A DNA stretch of 56,606 nt. It comes from JALJPB01 sp034111045. Its GTDB lineage: Bacteria > Pseudomonadota > Gammaproteobacteria > Enterobacterales > Alteromonadaceae. Below the pieces are notes generated by a model that was not told where the DNA came from, made no database searches, and saw only the letters and a program-made list of their open reading frames with translations. A program made the translations under genes and the position numbers. The stretch spans positions 1 to 56,606 of the forward strand of contig JAWUYA010000061.1 of NCBI GenBank assembly GCA_034111045.1. Direction: 5' to 3'. Below are positions 36,310 through 45,809 of the stretch, in pieces. Within the stretch, counting starts at the first letter, position 1, and each line of letters begins with the position of its first letter.

Positions 36310-36468
36310 GGTTAGTGCTTTATTTTGCTCGGGTCAATCACTTTTATTTTTCATTAAAGACAAATATGGTTATTACCTAAAGATGACGTTAACCACAAAC
36401 TTTTACTAAGACAATGTTGAGGTTAACAGCTTGTATTTAAAACAATAAATTGGAATATCAGAGGGTTT

Positions 36469-37752
36469 ATGGCTTCTTTATCAACTGCAAACGCTATTAC
36501 ACCAGTCGATAGTGCTAACCAAAATGGTCATTACCGTTTTGCATTGACATCACTGACAACACTCTTTTTTATGTGGGGGTTTATCACTTGTCTCAATGAC
36601 ATTTTGATCCCTCACTTAAAAGGCGTTTTTGATTTATCTTACAGTCAAGCGATGTTAGTACAGTTTTGCTTTTTCAGTGCTTATTTTCTGGTTTCTCTAC
36701 CTTCAGGAATTATTGTTAAAAAACTGGGTTATCAAAAAGGTATTGTTATTGGTTTAGTCATTGCGGCCGTTGGCTGTTTGAGTTTTTATCCTGCGGCTAG
36801 CATGCACAGTTACCCGCTATTTTTATTGGCGTTGTTTATTCTTGCCAGTGGCATTACATTATTACAAGTTTCGGCAAATCCTTATGTCAGTATGCTAGGA
36901 AGTTCAAAGACGGCACCGTCTCGGTTGACAATGACTCAAGCATTTAATTCTTTAGGAACAACAATAGCGCCATTTTTTGGCGCTATGCTAATTTTGAATG
37001 AAGCAGCCGATGCCATATCGACTCAAGCCTCAGCTGATGCCGTTCAAATGCCCTATATTTTCTTAGCATCGATGTTATTAATTTTAGCTGCGATTTTTGC
37101 CTGGATTAAGTTACCTGACATGTCTGCAGCGCGTCATGATTCTGAAAATAACGACGTACCGCTAAAGGGCAGTGCATGGCAATATCGTCATTTGGTTTTA
37201 GGGGCTTTTGGCATATTTGTCTATGTTGGGGCTGAAGTATCCATTGGCAGCTTCTTAGTCAGTTTTTTTGCTGAGCCTGATATTGCAGGGCTAGCTGAGT
37301 CTCAGGCAGCTAAATATATCGCTTACTATTGGGGTGGGGCAATGGTTGGCCGTTTTATTGGTGCGGCGGTTATGCAAAAAATTGCTGGCGGTAAAGTGTT
37401 AGCTTTTAATGCTGTGATGGCGGTTATTCTTACCCTTATCGCAATATTTTCAACGGGCACATTAGCGATGGTGGCTATTTTACTCGTTGGTTTATGTAAT
37501 TCAATTATGTTTCCTACCATTTTCAGTTTAGCCATTAACGGCTTAGGGCAACACACTAGCCAAGGTTCAGGTATCTTATGTTTAGCTATCGTCGGGGGAG
37601 CCATTATTCCGCTTTTACAAGGGGTGTTAGCCGATACTATCGGCATTCAATCCGCATTTTTCCTACCGATCCTATGTTATTTATTCATTGCCTATTACGG
37701 CCTTGTAGGTAGTAAAGTTAAAAAGATGGTTGATTCACTTAATCACAACTAA
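36469..37752 (+). CDS. FucP/GluP-type MFS sugar permease
   Basis: 427 residues, twelve predicted helices. The family signatures are LTTLFFMWGFITCLNDILIPHLKGVFDLSY and SANPYVSMLGSSKTAPSRLTMTQAFNSLGTTIAPFFGA. This family carries fucose, glucose or galactose with protons. The GH3 exo-glucosidase gene starts 31 bp downstream, so glucose released outside the cytoplasm is the likely cargo. Probably repressed through the palindrome at 36288-36309. Confidence 0.85.
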   Translation: MASLSTANAITPVDSANQNGHYRFALTSLTTLFFMWGFITCLNDILIPHLKGVFDLSYSQAMLVQFCFFSAYFLVSLPSGIIVKKLGYQKGIVIGLVIAAVGCLSFYPAASMHSYPLFLLALFILASGITLLQVSANPYVSMLGSSKTAPSRLTMTQAFNSLGTTIAPFFGAMLILNEAADAISTQASADAVQMPYIFLASMLLILAAIFAWIKLPDMSAARHDSENNDVPLKGSAWQYRHLVLGAFGIFVYVGAEVSIGSFLVSFFAEPDIAGLAESQAAKYIAYYWGGAMVGRFIGAAVMQKIAGGKVLAFNAVMAVILTLIAIFSTGTLAMVAILLVGLCNSIMFPTIFSLAINGLGQHTSQGSGILCLAIVGGAIIPLLQGVLADTIGIQSAFFLPILCYLFIAYYGLVGSKVKKMVDSLNHN

Positions 37753-37783
37753 AAACATTTTAAGAAAGTACAGAAATAACATT

Positions 37784-40393
37784 ATGAATATTTTTGATTT
37801 AATAAAAAAAAAGGTTACTCGTTATAAATTAAATAGCGTACTAATATACAGCATCTTGGCCACGCAGTTTCTAGCGGGGTGTAGTGAAAATAAGAAAATT
37901 GAACAGCAAGAAGGTGAAACTATTTCAGTTCAACAATTTACTAGTAAAAATTCATTGGAAATTTGGCCAAAACTTGATCTTGCTGTTAAACAAGATCCTA
38001 AGATTGAAAGTAAAATTAAAGCATTACTATCGACTATGACACTTGCGCAAAAAGTTGCACAAATGATTCAACCAGAAATCCGAGACATAACGGTTGAAGA
38101 TATGCGTAAGTATGGTTTTGGATCCTATTTAAATGGAGGTGGGGCTTTTCCAAATAATAACAAGCATGCAACACCTAATGATTGGGTGACTTTAGCAGAA
38201 GATATGTATCAAGCTTCTGTTGACGACAGCCTTGACGGAATAAGTATTCCAACGATGTGGGGAACGGATGCTGTTCATGGCCATAACAATGTTATTGGTG
38301 CGACTTTGTTTCCGCAAAATATTGGCTTAGGGGCTGCAAAAAATACACAATTAATCAAAAAAAAAGCGGCTATAACCGCCATAGAGGTAATGGTAACAGG
38401 TATTGATTGGGTATTTGCACCGACGGTGGCGGTAGTACGAGATGATCGATGGGGACGGACTTATGAAGGGTATTCTGAAGATCCTGAAATCGTAAGTAAA
38501 TACTCTGCCGCTATTGTAAAAGGCTTACAAGGTGCAGCGGATGAAGACTTTTTAGGTGATCAAAGAGTTATTAGTACCGTTAAGCACTTTATCGGCGATG
38601 GCGGTACAGTAAATGGTGATGATCAGGGGGAGAACCTTGCGAGTGAACAGGCATTATTTGATATTCATGGTCAAGGTTATGTTGGCGGGTTAACGGCAGG
38701 CTCGCAATCAGTAATGGTCTCTTTTAATAGCTGGAACGGTATCAAAAATCATGGAAATAAATATTTACTCACCGATGTTTTAAAAGATCGTATGGGCTTT
38801 GATGGTTTTGTTGTTGGCGACTGGAATGGTCATGGACAAGTGAAAGGTTGTTCGAACGAAAGTTGCGCGCAAGCCATTAATGCTGGCTTAGATATATTTA
38901 TGGTACCAACGGATGCATGGAAACCTCTTTATTATAACACCATTGATCAAGTCAACAATGGTGAAATTTTATTAGCGCGTATTAATGACGCAGTAACACG
39001 TATTCTTCGAGTTAAATTTAGAGCCGGTATCTTTGATAAACCCAGCCCTAAAAATCGAGTGTTGTCAGGTAAAACTCAATTAATTGGTTCAAAAGAGCAC
39101 AGAGATATTGCAAAACAAGCCGTGAGAGAGTCATTAGTTTTACTTAAGAATAAAGCCAACATACTGCCACTTTCACCTAAGCAGCACATTTTAGTGGCTG
39201 GCGATGGCGCAGATAATATTGGCAAACAATCAGGTGGTTGGTCTATTACTTGGCAAGGCACTAATAATTTTAACAGTGACTTTCCAGGAGGTACTTCGAT
39301 ATATGCGGGGATCAGACAGCAAGTTGCTGCTGCTGGTGGTAGCACTGAACTTGATGTTGAAGGTAATTTTAACGTTAAACCGGATGTAGCCATAGTGGTT
39401 TTTGGTGAAGAGCCTTATGCTGAAGGTGTTGGTGATATTGATAATCTTGAATTTGAACGAGGTATTAAGCACAACATCGCGTTGTTAACTAAATTAAAGC
39501 AACAGGGAATACCGGTTGTTTCATTATTTATCAGTGGTCGTCCAATGTGGGTCAATGCCGAACTTAATGCTTCTGACGCATTTGTTGCTCTATGGTTACC
39601 TGGCTCAGAAGGTAGTGCAGTTGCCGATGTTATATTTAAAAAAATAAATGGTGAAATCAACAATGACTTTACTGGTAAGTTGTCATACTCATGGCCCAAT
39701 TCAGCCAATCAAACAAGTATTAATCGTTTTGACGATAATTATCACCCCTTGCTACCTTATGGATTTGGCTTAAATTATGGGGATAAAAATTTATTGTCTG
39801 ATGAGTTAACTGTTGAACAATCATCAAACTCCGGTAGTTTACAAGTAATAACGCTTTTTGAAAGTTCTGTTAAAGCGCCATGGCAGCTAGAAATATCTGA
39901 CCATCACTCCAAAACAACCATGACGAGTAGTGTTGTTGAAAATGGTAGCCTTTACTTACGAACCATTGATAGAAACGTACAAGAAGATGCTCGTCGAGCT
40001 GTTTTTAACGGTAAAGGTTTTGGAAAAATTGCTTTCACCAGCATTCACCCTGTTAACTTTAGTCACCATTTAGCCGCTAATGCGGTGCTTGAGTTAACGT
40101 TACGGTTAACACAAAAAATTAGCGCTAATGACCTTCAGCCTATTTACTTGTCTATGACTTGTGGGGATTTATGTGAGGGCAAAGTTAACATTGCTAACAA
40201 GTTGTCAATGTTAACGCTTAATCAATGGCATACACTGTCCATTGATCTTAAATGCTTTGAAGCTAAAGGAGCGCAGATTAGTCATATTATCAGCCCTTTT
40301 GCACTTTCCACGGAGAGTAAACTGCATATCGATTTTACTGATATTTTCATCAAACCGACTAAAGGTAAGCCATCACACATATCTTGTGAGTAA
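37784..40393 (+). CDS. GH3 exo-beta-glucosidase lipoprotein, ExoP type
   Basis: 869 residues from the ATG at 37784; an in-frame start at 37730 inside the permease gene would spoil the signal. The signal ends in a lipobox FLAGC (Cys 33), so the enzyme is lipid-anchored. The GH3 N-domain has WGTDAVHGHNNV, DDRWGRTYEGYSED, KHFIGDGG and nucleophile Asp in GFDGFVVGDWNGHG (about D346). The second GH3 domain has the GSEGSAVADV loop. The last about 190 residues form an extra beta-sandwich as in marine ExoP-type enzymes that hydrolyse beta-1,3- and mixed-linkage glucans. It releases glucose from oligosaccharides for the adjacent permease. Confidence 0.9.
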   Translation: MNIFDLIKKKVTRYKLNSVLIYSILATQFLAGCSENKKIEQQEGETISVQQFTSKNSLEIWPKLDLAVKQDPKIESKIKALLSTMTLAQKVAQMIQPEIRDITVEDMRKYGFGSYLNGGGAFPNNNKHATPNDWVTLAEDMYQASVDDSLDGISIPTMWGTDAVHGHNNVIGATLFPQNIGLGAAKNTQLIKKKAAITAIEVMVTGIDWVFAPTVAVVRDDRWGRTYEGYSEDPEIVSKYSAAIVKGLQGAADEDFLGDQRVISTVKHFIGDGGTVNGDDQGENLASEQALFDIHGQGYVGGLTAGSQSVMVSFNSWNGIKNHGNKYLLTDVLKDRMGFDGFVVGDWNGHGQVKGCSNESCAQAINAGLDIFMVPTDAWKPLYYNTIDQVNNGEILLARINDAVTRILRVKFRAGIFDKPSPKNRVLSGKTQLIGSKEHRDIAKQAVRESLVLLKNKANILPLSPKQHILVAGDGADNIGKQSGGWSITWQGTNNFNSDFPGGTSIYAGIRQQVAAAGGSTELDVEGNFNVKPDVAIVVFGEEPYAEGVGDIDNLEFERGIKHNIALLTKLKQQGIPVVSLFISGRPMWVNAELNASDAFVALWLPGSEGSAVADVIFKKINGEINNDFTGKLSYSWPNSANQTSINRFDDNYHPLLPYGFGLNYGDKNLLSDELTVEQSSNSGSLQVITLFESSVKAPWQLEISDHHSKTTMTSSVVENGSLYLRTIDRNVQEDARRAVFNGKGFGKIAFTSIHPVNFSHHLAANAVLELTLRLTQKISANDLQPIYLSMTCGDLCEGKVNIANKLSMLTLNQWHTLSIDLKCFEAKGAQISHIISPFALSTESKLHIDFTDIFIKPTKGKPSHISCE

Positions 40394-40398
40394 TATTG

Positions 40399-40437
40399 AT
40401 GGCTCAAACTAAACTGTAAAGTTGGAGCCATTTTTTT
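40399..40437 (+). terminator. intrinsic terminator of the permease-GH3 operon
   Basis: ATGGCTC (40399-40405) pairs with GAGCCAT (40425-40431), followed by a seven-T run (40431-40437). It follows the GH3 stop by 5 bp and runs into the 3' end of the convergent lacI gene. Confidence 0.75.
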
Positions 40438-41455
40438 ACGTTTTAATTGAACAAAACTGAGTGGATTCCCGTATGATTAACTCGGTATAAAATTGATGTT
40501 TAATGGTGATTTTTTTTTGCTTATATTTATTTTTCAATACCCATTGTACTGCCATTTTGGCCATTTTATTAATCGGATATTCAATGGTTGTTAATTGAGG
40601 GTACAAATATTCTGAGAAATAAACATTATCAAAACCCATGATAGAGCAATCTTCGGGAACTCTAACCTTGTTTTCGCGGGCAACTCTCATTGCGGCAGAG
40701 GCCATTTCATCATTAGCACAGACAACCGCTGTAAAAGCTTTGTTACTTTTAATTAAGCTTAACATGCCTGCTCTTCCACCAATGGTGGTATAGTCAGCTT
40801 CAAAGGTTAGCGCTTTATCAAGGCTGATTTTATTATCAATTAATGCCTTTTGATAACCATTAAAACGGTCTTTAGCATCGGCTTTACTCAAAGGCCCAGA
40901 AAGGTAGGCAATGTTTTTGTGGCCGTTTTGTATTAAGTATTCAGTCGCTTGATAACTCCCTAGTATATTATCGATAAAAATACAGTGATCTGATATTTTT
41001 TCGATAAAACGGTTGATGATCACCACTTTAGTCGTCGAGTCATTCGTTAAATTGATCAGGTATTCATCTGAAACAAAGTCAACACATAATATTAAGGCAT
41101 CACAATTTCTATCAATAAGAAATTGGATCGCGTCTATCTCTTTTTTTTCATTAGAGCCGCCCGAAATAATCACTGCATGTTTATTGGCGTGACTTAATTC
41201 ACTTTCGACGCCAGAGAGGAGGTCACTGTAAAAAGGTCCACTAATTTCAGCAACTAACACACCAACACTATTAGAGCACTTTGAGGCTAAAGAACGGGCG
41301 GTAAAGTTTGGCCGATAATCAAGTTCAGCTATTGCAGACAGAACTTTGCTTTTAGTTTTTTCACTCACATGTTCATGGTTGTTCATCACTCGTGAAACCG
41401 ACGATAATGAAACACCTGCGAGCTCGGATACTTGATAAATTGTGGACATTTTCAT
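40436..41455 (-). CDS. LacI-family transcriptional repressor (second of two)
   Basis: 339 residues. HTH: STIYQVSELAGVSLSSVSRVMN; hinge: RPNFTARSLASKCSNSVGVLV; effector domain ending PEDCSIMGFDNVYFSEYLYPQLTTI. It is clearly paralogous to the first LacI protein, but the recognition helix differs (SLSSVSR against SLATVSR), which could explain the two operator variants. It stands alone, between the convergent GH3 gene and the LytTR operon. Candidate targets are the same palindromes. Confidence 0.88.
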   Translation of the reverse strand: MKMSTIYQVSELAGVSLSSVSRVMNNHEHVSEKTKSKVLSAIAELDYRPNFTARSLASKCSNSVGVLVAEISGPFYSDLLSGVESELSHANKHAVIISGGSNEKKEIDAIQFLIDRNCDALILCVDFVSDEYLINLTNDSTTKVVIINRFIEKISDHCIFIDNILGSYQATEYLIQNGHKNIAYLSGPLSKADAKDRFNGYQKALIDNKISLDKALTFEADYTTIGGRAGMLSLIKSNKAFTAVVCANDEMASAAMRVARENKVRVPEDCSIMGFDNVYFSEYLYPQLTTIEYPINKMAKMAVQWVLKNKYKQKKITIKHQFYTELIIRESTQFCSIKT

Positions 41456-41853
41456 TGATAGTATTAAAGAGTAATGGCATCAACTCTAGCATAGTATTGG
41501 TAGGGCTTCCAAAAAATTAGTTAATATCAAAACAAACGATATAAATCACGGTGTATTCTGATAGATAAAGCGTTTTGGCTTATTGGATAAGGTGTTTTAA
41601 AGCGATAAGCAAAATTGCCCTGTCAGCATAACTGCAGGGGTCTGCAATTTTATTTAATGTTTGCTTAATGTTTGCTTAATGTTTGTTTAATCTGAAGCGG
41701 TAATACTGCCATTAATTGTAAATACACTAGCATAAACTTTGGCCAGCATTGGTTATGTCATTTGAGATAATAAGCTAAAGTAGGTTAAATGAAGTTTATC
41801 TTTCACGCCTTAGATTTTACATTTTAGGTAGGTATTTGCTCAGGGATTATTAG
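41456..41853. other. intergenic region with 11-bp tandem repeats
   Basis: TTAATGTTTGC is repeated three times head to tail at 41654-41686 (third copy ends in T), followed by a partial fourth. A CCCTG/CAGGG stem at 41618-41639 might end the LytTR operon on the minus strand. The region must also contain the promoter of the second lacI gene. No coding remnant is seen. Confidence 0.4.
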
Positions 41854-42711
41854 TTAAGTCGCTAAGTAGTTTTTTATGACCTGTCGATAGCTCCGGCTCA
41901 CTTTTATTTGATCATATTCTCCAAGTACCAGAAAATATTCCCCTTTGGTGTGGGGGATTACTTTTTTTATGTAGTTGAGATTCACTATAGTTGAGCGGTG
42001 TACCTGTTTAAAAAGAGTAGAGTCGAGCTCAGTTAATAGGTTTTTTAAGGGGCACCTTTTTATATGTGTTACCCCACCTACGTGTAAACAGGTATAATCG
42101 CCGGCGGCATCAACCCATTCAATATCAGACTGTTTTAATAGCGTCATTCCCTCTCGATCTTTAATCACTATTTTGTGCTCTAACTCACGAATGCTGTTAT
42201 TAGTTTTATCTGCATCCCCGCTCACTACTTGTGACTCTTTTAGTAGCGCATGTTTGTTTATGGTGTTTATTGCGTCAATAATATTATATTTTTGGTCAAC
42301 AAACTTGTTTGTAAAGCGCTGAACTGCCCTGCTTATCGCCCGTTGAATATGCTGTTCATCTATAGGTTTGAGAATATAGTCTACGGCATGCACATCGAAG
42401 GCTTTTATAGCGTATTGTTGATATGCGGTGGTAAATATTATCAGGGGTATAATATCAGCTTGAAGTTTTTTAATGACGCCAAAACCATCAATACCGGGCA
42501 TCTCAATATCAATAAAAACCAAATCAGGAGAAAATTGATGAATCGCGGCTATGGCTTCTCGGCCGTTTTTACACTCAGCAATGATGTTAATATTAGCTAG
42601 CTTATTGAGTTTTGAGCGCAATAGCTGAAGAGCTAAAGGTTCATCATCAACGATTATTGTTTGTAGTCTTTTATCTACTCTTTTATCTAGTACTGTCATT
42701 TTGCTATTCAT
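41854..42711 (-). CDS. LytTR-type response regulator
   Basis: 285 residues. The receiver has acidic pocket IVDDEPLAL, phospho-acceptor Asp in DLVFIDIEMPGIDG and Lys in YILKPID. A linker precedes the C-terminal LytTR DNA-binding domain (IEWVDAAGDYTCLHVGG, FKQVHRSTIVNLNYIKKVIPH, LVLGEYDQIKVSRSYRQVIK). LytTR proteins bind paired direct repeats spaced about two helical turns; a fitting pair lies at 51299-51327. The start overlaps the kinase stop by 8 bp. Last gene of the leftward operon that begins with the phosphorylase. Confidence 0.88.
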   Translation of the reverse strand: MNSKMTVLDKRVDKRLQTIIVDDEPLALQLLRSKLNKLANINIIAECKNGREAIAAIHQFSPDLVFIDIEMPGIDGFGVIKKLQADIIPLIIFTTAYQQYAIKAFDVHAVDYILKPIDEQHIQRAISRAVQRFTNKFVDQKYNIIDAINTINKHALLKESQVVSGDADKTNNSIRELEHKIVIKDREGMTLLKQSDIEWVDAAGDYTCLHVGGVTHIKRCPLKNLLTELDSTLFKQVHRSTIVNLNYIKKVIPHTKGEYFLVLGEYDQIKVSRSYRQVIKNYLAT

Positions 42712-43885
42712 GCCGATTCTCTGGGCTAGTTAGAGGTATCGTTATTTGCTGTTGCCATGGTATTGCTATGGTGGTTTTTAATGCGCCTGTTGGCGTCAAA
42801 CTCATGTTAAATAAATAATTACTCTTAAAAATAAGCGCTAATCTATTTTTGATATTATGCAAACCAACGCCAGTAAAGTTTCCAGAGGTTAATGTGTCTA
42901 TATCGATAATGTTATCTGAGCCACTATCACTTAATTCAATGATAAGTTTTTTATTAACACTATGAGTTGATACGGTAGCCGAAACATTAATTGTTCCGCC
43001 TGTCTCATTTTTTGCGATAGCATGTTTCATTGAGTTTTCTATGATGGGTTGTAGTAATAAACTGGGTATTTGAGCATTTTTTGCTTGTTCATCAATCAAA
43101 AAATTTAATTGTAGGCGGTCACCGAATCGGACTTTTTCTATGTCTAAGAATAAATGCAACATAACAATTTCTTCTGCTAATGTTGATGTGCTCTCTGGGT
43201 TTTCCTCAAGTGAATAGCGTAAAAACCGACTCAATTTTATTGTGACTTGTTGTGCTTTTTTTTGTTCTTTACTTTCAATTAAGGCATTAATGGCATTGAG
43301 TGTATTGTATAAAAAATGTGGGTTGAGTTGATAACGCAGCATTTTTAACTGAGCATCTTTGGCCACCGACTGAGCCTTAATTCGTTTTAGCTGCTCCTGT
43401 TGTATTTTAGCTTCAGTGCTTATTGTTATGCGGTGTTCAAATTGCAATAGTTTGTAGTAAATAGTGAAGTGAAATAGAGCCATCCAACCAATAAAAATAA
43501 ATAGGCTGTTAAAGTACCAAGCGCCAAAATCGGCCCAGATGTTTTTTTCAGCAGTCAGATAATTAAAGGTTTTTATTGTTAATAAGGTTAAAAATAATGA
43601 AACAAACAGCGCTGCAATAATGCCGTTAACTCTTCGGGTGTTAACAGGCTTTTTCCAGATTTTTACCAGTAAGCAGTAAAAAGGTAAAGCGAGCATTAGG
43701 CACATGAAAGCTTGTAAAAAAAGATGATAAAGGTACGGCCAGTCTTCTTGGCCGTACCACAGTGTTAATGTAAATAAACTGATAACACCAATAAGCAGCC
43801 AAAAGATCAGTTGCGTCAGCCCCAAGTGAACATCTGGTTTCTCAACTGTTTTTGTCAGCATTACTTGAGCTGTATTATCAAGCAC
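42704..43885 (-). CDS. LytS/AlgZ-type membrane histidine kinase
   Basis: 393 residues. Four N-terminal membrane helices (about residues 25-145) with almost no extracytoplasmic loop are followed by the His_kinase (PF06580) domain with phospho-acceptor His in KMLRYQLNPHFLYNTLNAINAL. The ATPase domain has PSLLLQPIIENSMKHAIAKN and a G-box FTGVGLHNIKNRLALIF. It lacks a recognisable sugar-binding domain, so the signal may be intramembrane or from a partner such as a transporter. It starts 29 bp after a GH17 gene, which ties it to glucan use. Confidence 0.85.
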   Translation of the reverse strand: MLDNTAQVMLTKTVEKPDVHLGLTQLIFWLLIGVISLFTLTLWYGQEDWPYLYHLFLQAFMCLMLALPFYCLLVKIWKKPVNTRRVNGIIAALFVSLFLTLLTIKTFNYLTAEKNIWADFGAWYFNSLFIFIGWMALFHFTIYYKLLQFEHRITISTEAKIQQEQLKRIKAQSVAKDAQLKMLRYQLNPHFLYNTLNAINALIESKEQKKAQQVTIKLSRFLRYSLEENPESTSTLAEEIVMLHLFLDIEKVRFGDRLQLNFLIDEQAKNAQIPSLLLQPIIENSMKHAIAKNETGGTINVSATVSTHSVNKKLIIELSDSGSDNIIDIDTLTSGNFTGVGLHNIKNRLALIFKSNYLFNMSLTPTGALKTTIAIPWQQQITIPLTSPENRHE

Positions 43886-43914
43886 TGTGTATTCTCAAGT
43901 TTATATATTAGTCA

Positions 43915-44865
43915 TTAGGCAAGTTTAGTACTTTGTTTATCTTCGTTTTTATTATTGTTGTATATTTCTTTCATGACGAGCTTAGGCGTACGGTCGACAT
44001 TGAAAAGCCCCCAATGTTTCTCTGGCTCTTGCGGATGAGGAGAGCCTTTCCAAGGTTCGTCAAATGCTTCAAAAACAAAGGTAAGAATTTTTTCTTCATT
44101 GGTCCATGCAAGCAATTCTTTATAATAGGCCGCTTGTAATTCTTCAGAGGCGTTCCAGGTTTCTATGCCTCTACCGTTCGATGCTGTAGTCCAACCTGCT
44201 TCAGTGATCACTACGGGTGTATTTGGGTAGTGATCAGCAACAGAGTAATAATTTTGTTTGGTATACTCAAGGGCATCAGCCATCGTTCTATACTCCCAAG
44301 CAGGGTAGGTATGAATAGAAATAAAGTCTAATTCGGCGACCAAAGGTTCGAGTTTATAAGTCCAAGGCACATAGTTTTCACAAAAGGTTATTGGTTGATC
44401 TATATTGCTTCTAATTAGGCGAACGTAGTCAACAAGAGCAGAGACAGGTACCATATGATCAGTCCAATCAACACTGGCTTCATTTCCTACTGACACGGAA
44501 GTAATTATATGAGGGTATTTTTTAGCTAATACAATAAGTTTATCAATTTGTTCGCAATTCGCTCTACGGTTGTCGCTTAATGTTTGCTCGCTAAAGTCGG
44601 CTCCCCAAGGACAATTAGGATTAGACATTTCTGCAGCCATATCTACCCCTTGCATGATCTTAAAATTCAATGCTTCTTTCTCAATTACTTGCAATACAAT
44701 TTCGGCATGAGGACCACAATCGTATAACCTGAGGTACTGCCAATTTTGTGCTAAAATAAGCAGATCTTCTTTGATGTCTGCATAGCTTGGATAAATAGCT
44801 TCTCTGGGATTTTGTCCTTCTCGATAACCTGAATAACAGATAGCATTGCCATGTTCTAATTTCAT
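43915..44865 (-). CDS. GH17 beta-1,3-glucanase-like enzyme, cytoplasmic (A)
   Basis: 316 residues. A GH17 (beta/alpha)8 fold is indicated by acid/base Glu in SVSVGNEASVDWT and nucleophile Glu in PVVITEAGWTTASNG; FISIHTYPAWEY lies between them. No signal peptide (MKLEHGNAICYSGYREGQNP), so it should act on imported oligosaccharides inside the cell, either hydrolysing or transglycosylating beta-1,3-glucan chains. It is 17 bp downstream of a second GH17 gene with which it shares little beyond the catalytic motifs. Confidence 0.82.
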   Translation of the reverse strand: MKLEHGNAICYSGYREGQNPREAIYPSYADIKEDLLILAQNWQYLRLYDCGPHAEIVLQVIEKEALNFKIMQGVDMAAEMSNPNCPWGADFSEQTLSDNRRANCEQIDKLIVLAKKYPHIITSVSVGNEASVDWTDHMVPVSALVDYVRLIRSNIDQPITFCENYVPWTYKLEPLVAELDFISIHTYPAWEYRTMADALEYTKQNYYSVADHYPNTPVVITEAGWTTASNGRGIETWNASEELQAAYYKELLAWTNEEKILTFVFEAFDEPWKGSPHPQEPEKHWGLFNVDRTPKLVMKEIYNNNKNEDKQSTKLA

Positions 44866-44882
44866 TTTATTAATTCCTTTGA

Positions 44883-45800
44883 TTACTTATCGGCGTATTG
44901 GCGATTAGCGTCTTTATTATATTTTAATTCGCCGTCTTTATTCCAAAGGCCCCAGTAAGCGCCTACATCTCCTTCATCCTTAATTTTCCAGGTTTCATCA
45001 AAAGAGGAGAAATAGAAAATGTCTATATTGTCTTCTTCTGCCCATAAATAGGTATTGATAAAGTATTTCATCGCATTGTCATAGGAAGGGATCGCCCCTC
45101 TTTCTGCTGTACCAATATTTGGCCAACCCGTTTCAGTAATAATGACTTTTTTTCCTTTTGCCGCCTTTATTGCACGCCGATACATATCTTTCATGTAAAG
45201 CAAAGAGTAATCAGCAGAGCAGCCTTCCCAAAAGGGATAACAGTTAGCTAAAATCACATCACACATATCGGCAACACGGGGGTGATCTTCAAATTCATAA
45301 TAGGCATCTACATAACCGACTTCGACACTAGGTAATGCTTCTTTAACCCGTTTTATGTAGTCAATCAGTTGATCTTCAGTTAAGTCTTCACGTAACAATA
45401 CTTCGTTGCCCACCGCTAGAATATCGGCATAGCCGTTTTTGGCGAGTTTGATGGCATTGTTAATTTCTAGTTCATTGTTTGTAAGATTATCATCTAACCA
45501 AATTCCGACCATAGTTTTTAAGCCATAGGATTTTGCTATTTGCGGTATAAGTTCATTTCCTTGAGTACATGAAAATGAACGGATCCAATTAATACTAGGT
45601 TTAATTATTTGCAGGCGTTGATGTATCTGATGTTCACTAACTTGAGTACCAGGTCCTTGTCCTTCAAGGTAAGGACTAAAAGCGATACCATGAATTTTTT
45701 GTTCTAATATATCAGTGGCAATTGTTTGTAGCTCTTCTGTATTTAATTGCTCAAAACATACACCCGCTAATGACATGTATTTATTGTATTTGTTAGACAT
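44883..45800 (-). CDS. GH17 beta-1,3-glucanase-like enzyme, cytoplasmic (B)
   Basis: 305 residues. GH17 motifs: acid/base Glu in ILAVGNEVLLRED and nucleophile Glu in KVIITETGWPNIGTAE; the start GVCFEQLNTEELQTIATDIL and ILANCYPFWEG are also family-like. No signal peptide. It starts 9 bp after the phosphorylase stop, so the two are co-expressed. It may shorten or trim oligosaccharides for the phosphorylase; specificity cannot be read from sequence. Confidence 0.82.
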   Translation of the reverse strand: MSNKYNKYMSLAGVCFEQLNTEELQTIATDILEQKIHGIAFSPYLEGQGPGTQVSEHQIHQRLQIIKPSINWIRSFSCTQGNELIPQIAKSYGLKTMVGIWLDDNLTNNELEINNAIKLAKNGYADILAVGNEVLLREDLTEDQLIDYIKRVKEALPSVEVGYVDAYYEFEDHPRVADMCDVILANCYPFWEGCSADYSLLYMKDMYRRAIKAAKGKKVIITETGWPNIGTAERGAIPSYDNAMKYFINTYLWAEEDNIDIFYFSSFDETWKIKDEGDVGAYWGLWNKDGELKYNKDANRQYADK

Positions 45801-45809
45801 GACTACCTT

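Noticed and set aside
37730..37783. Upstream start for the GH3 enzyme
   Set aside because: It overlaps the permease gene, adds 18 residues before a normal lipoprotein signal and has no ribosome site.
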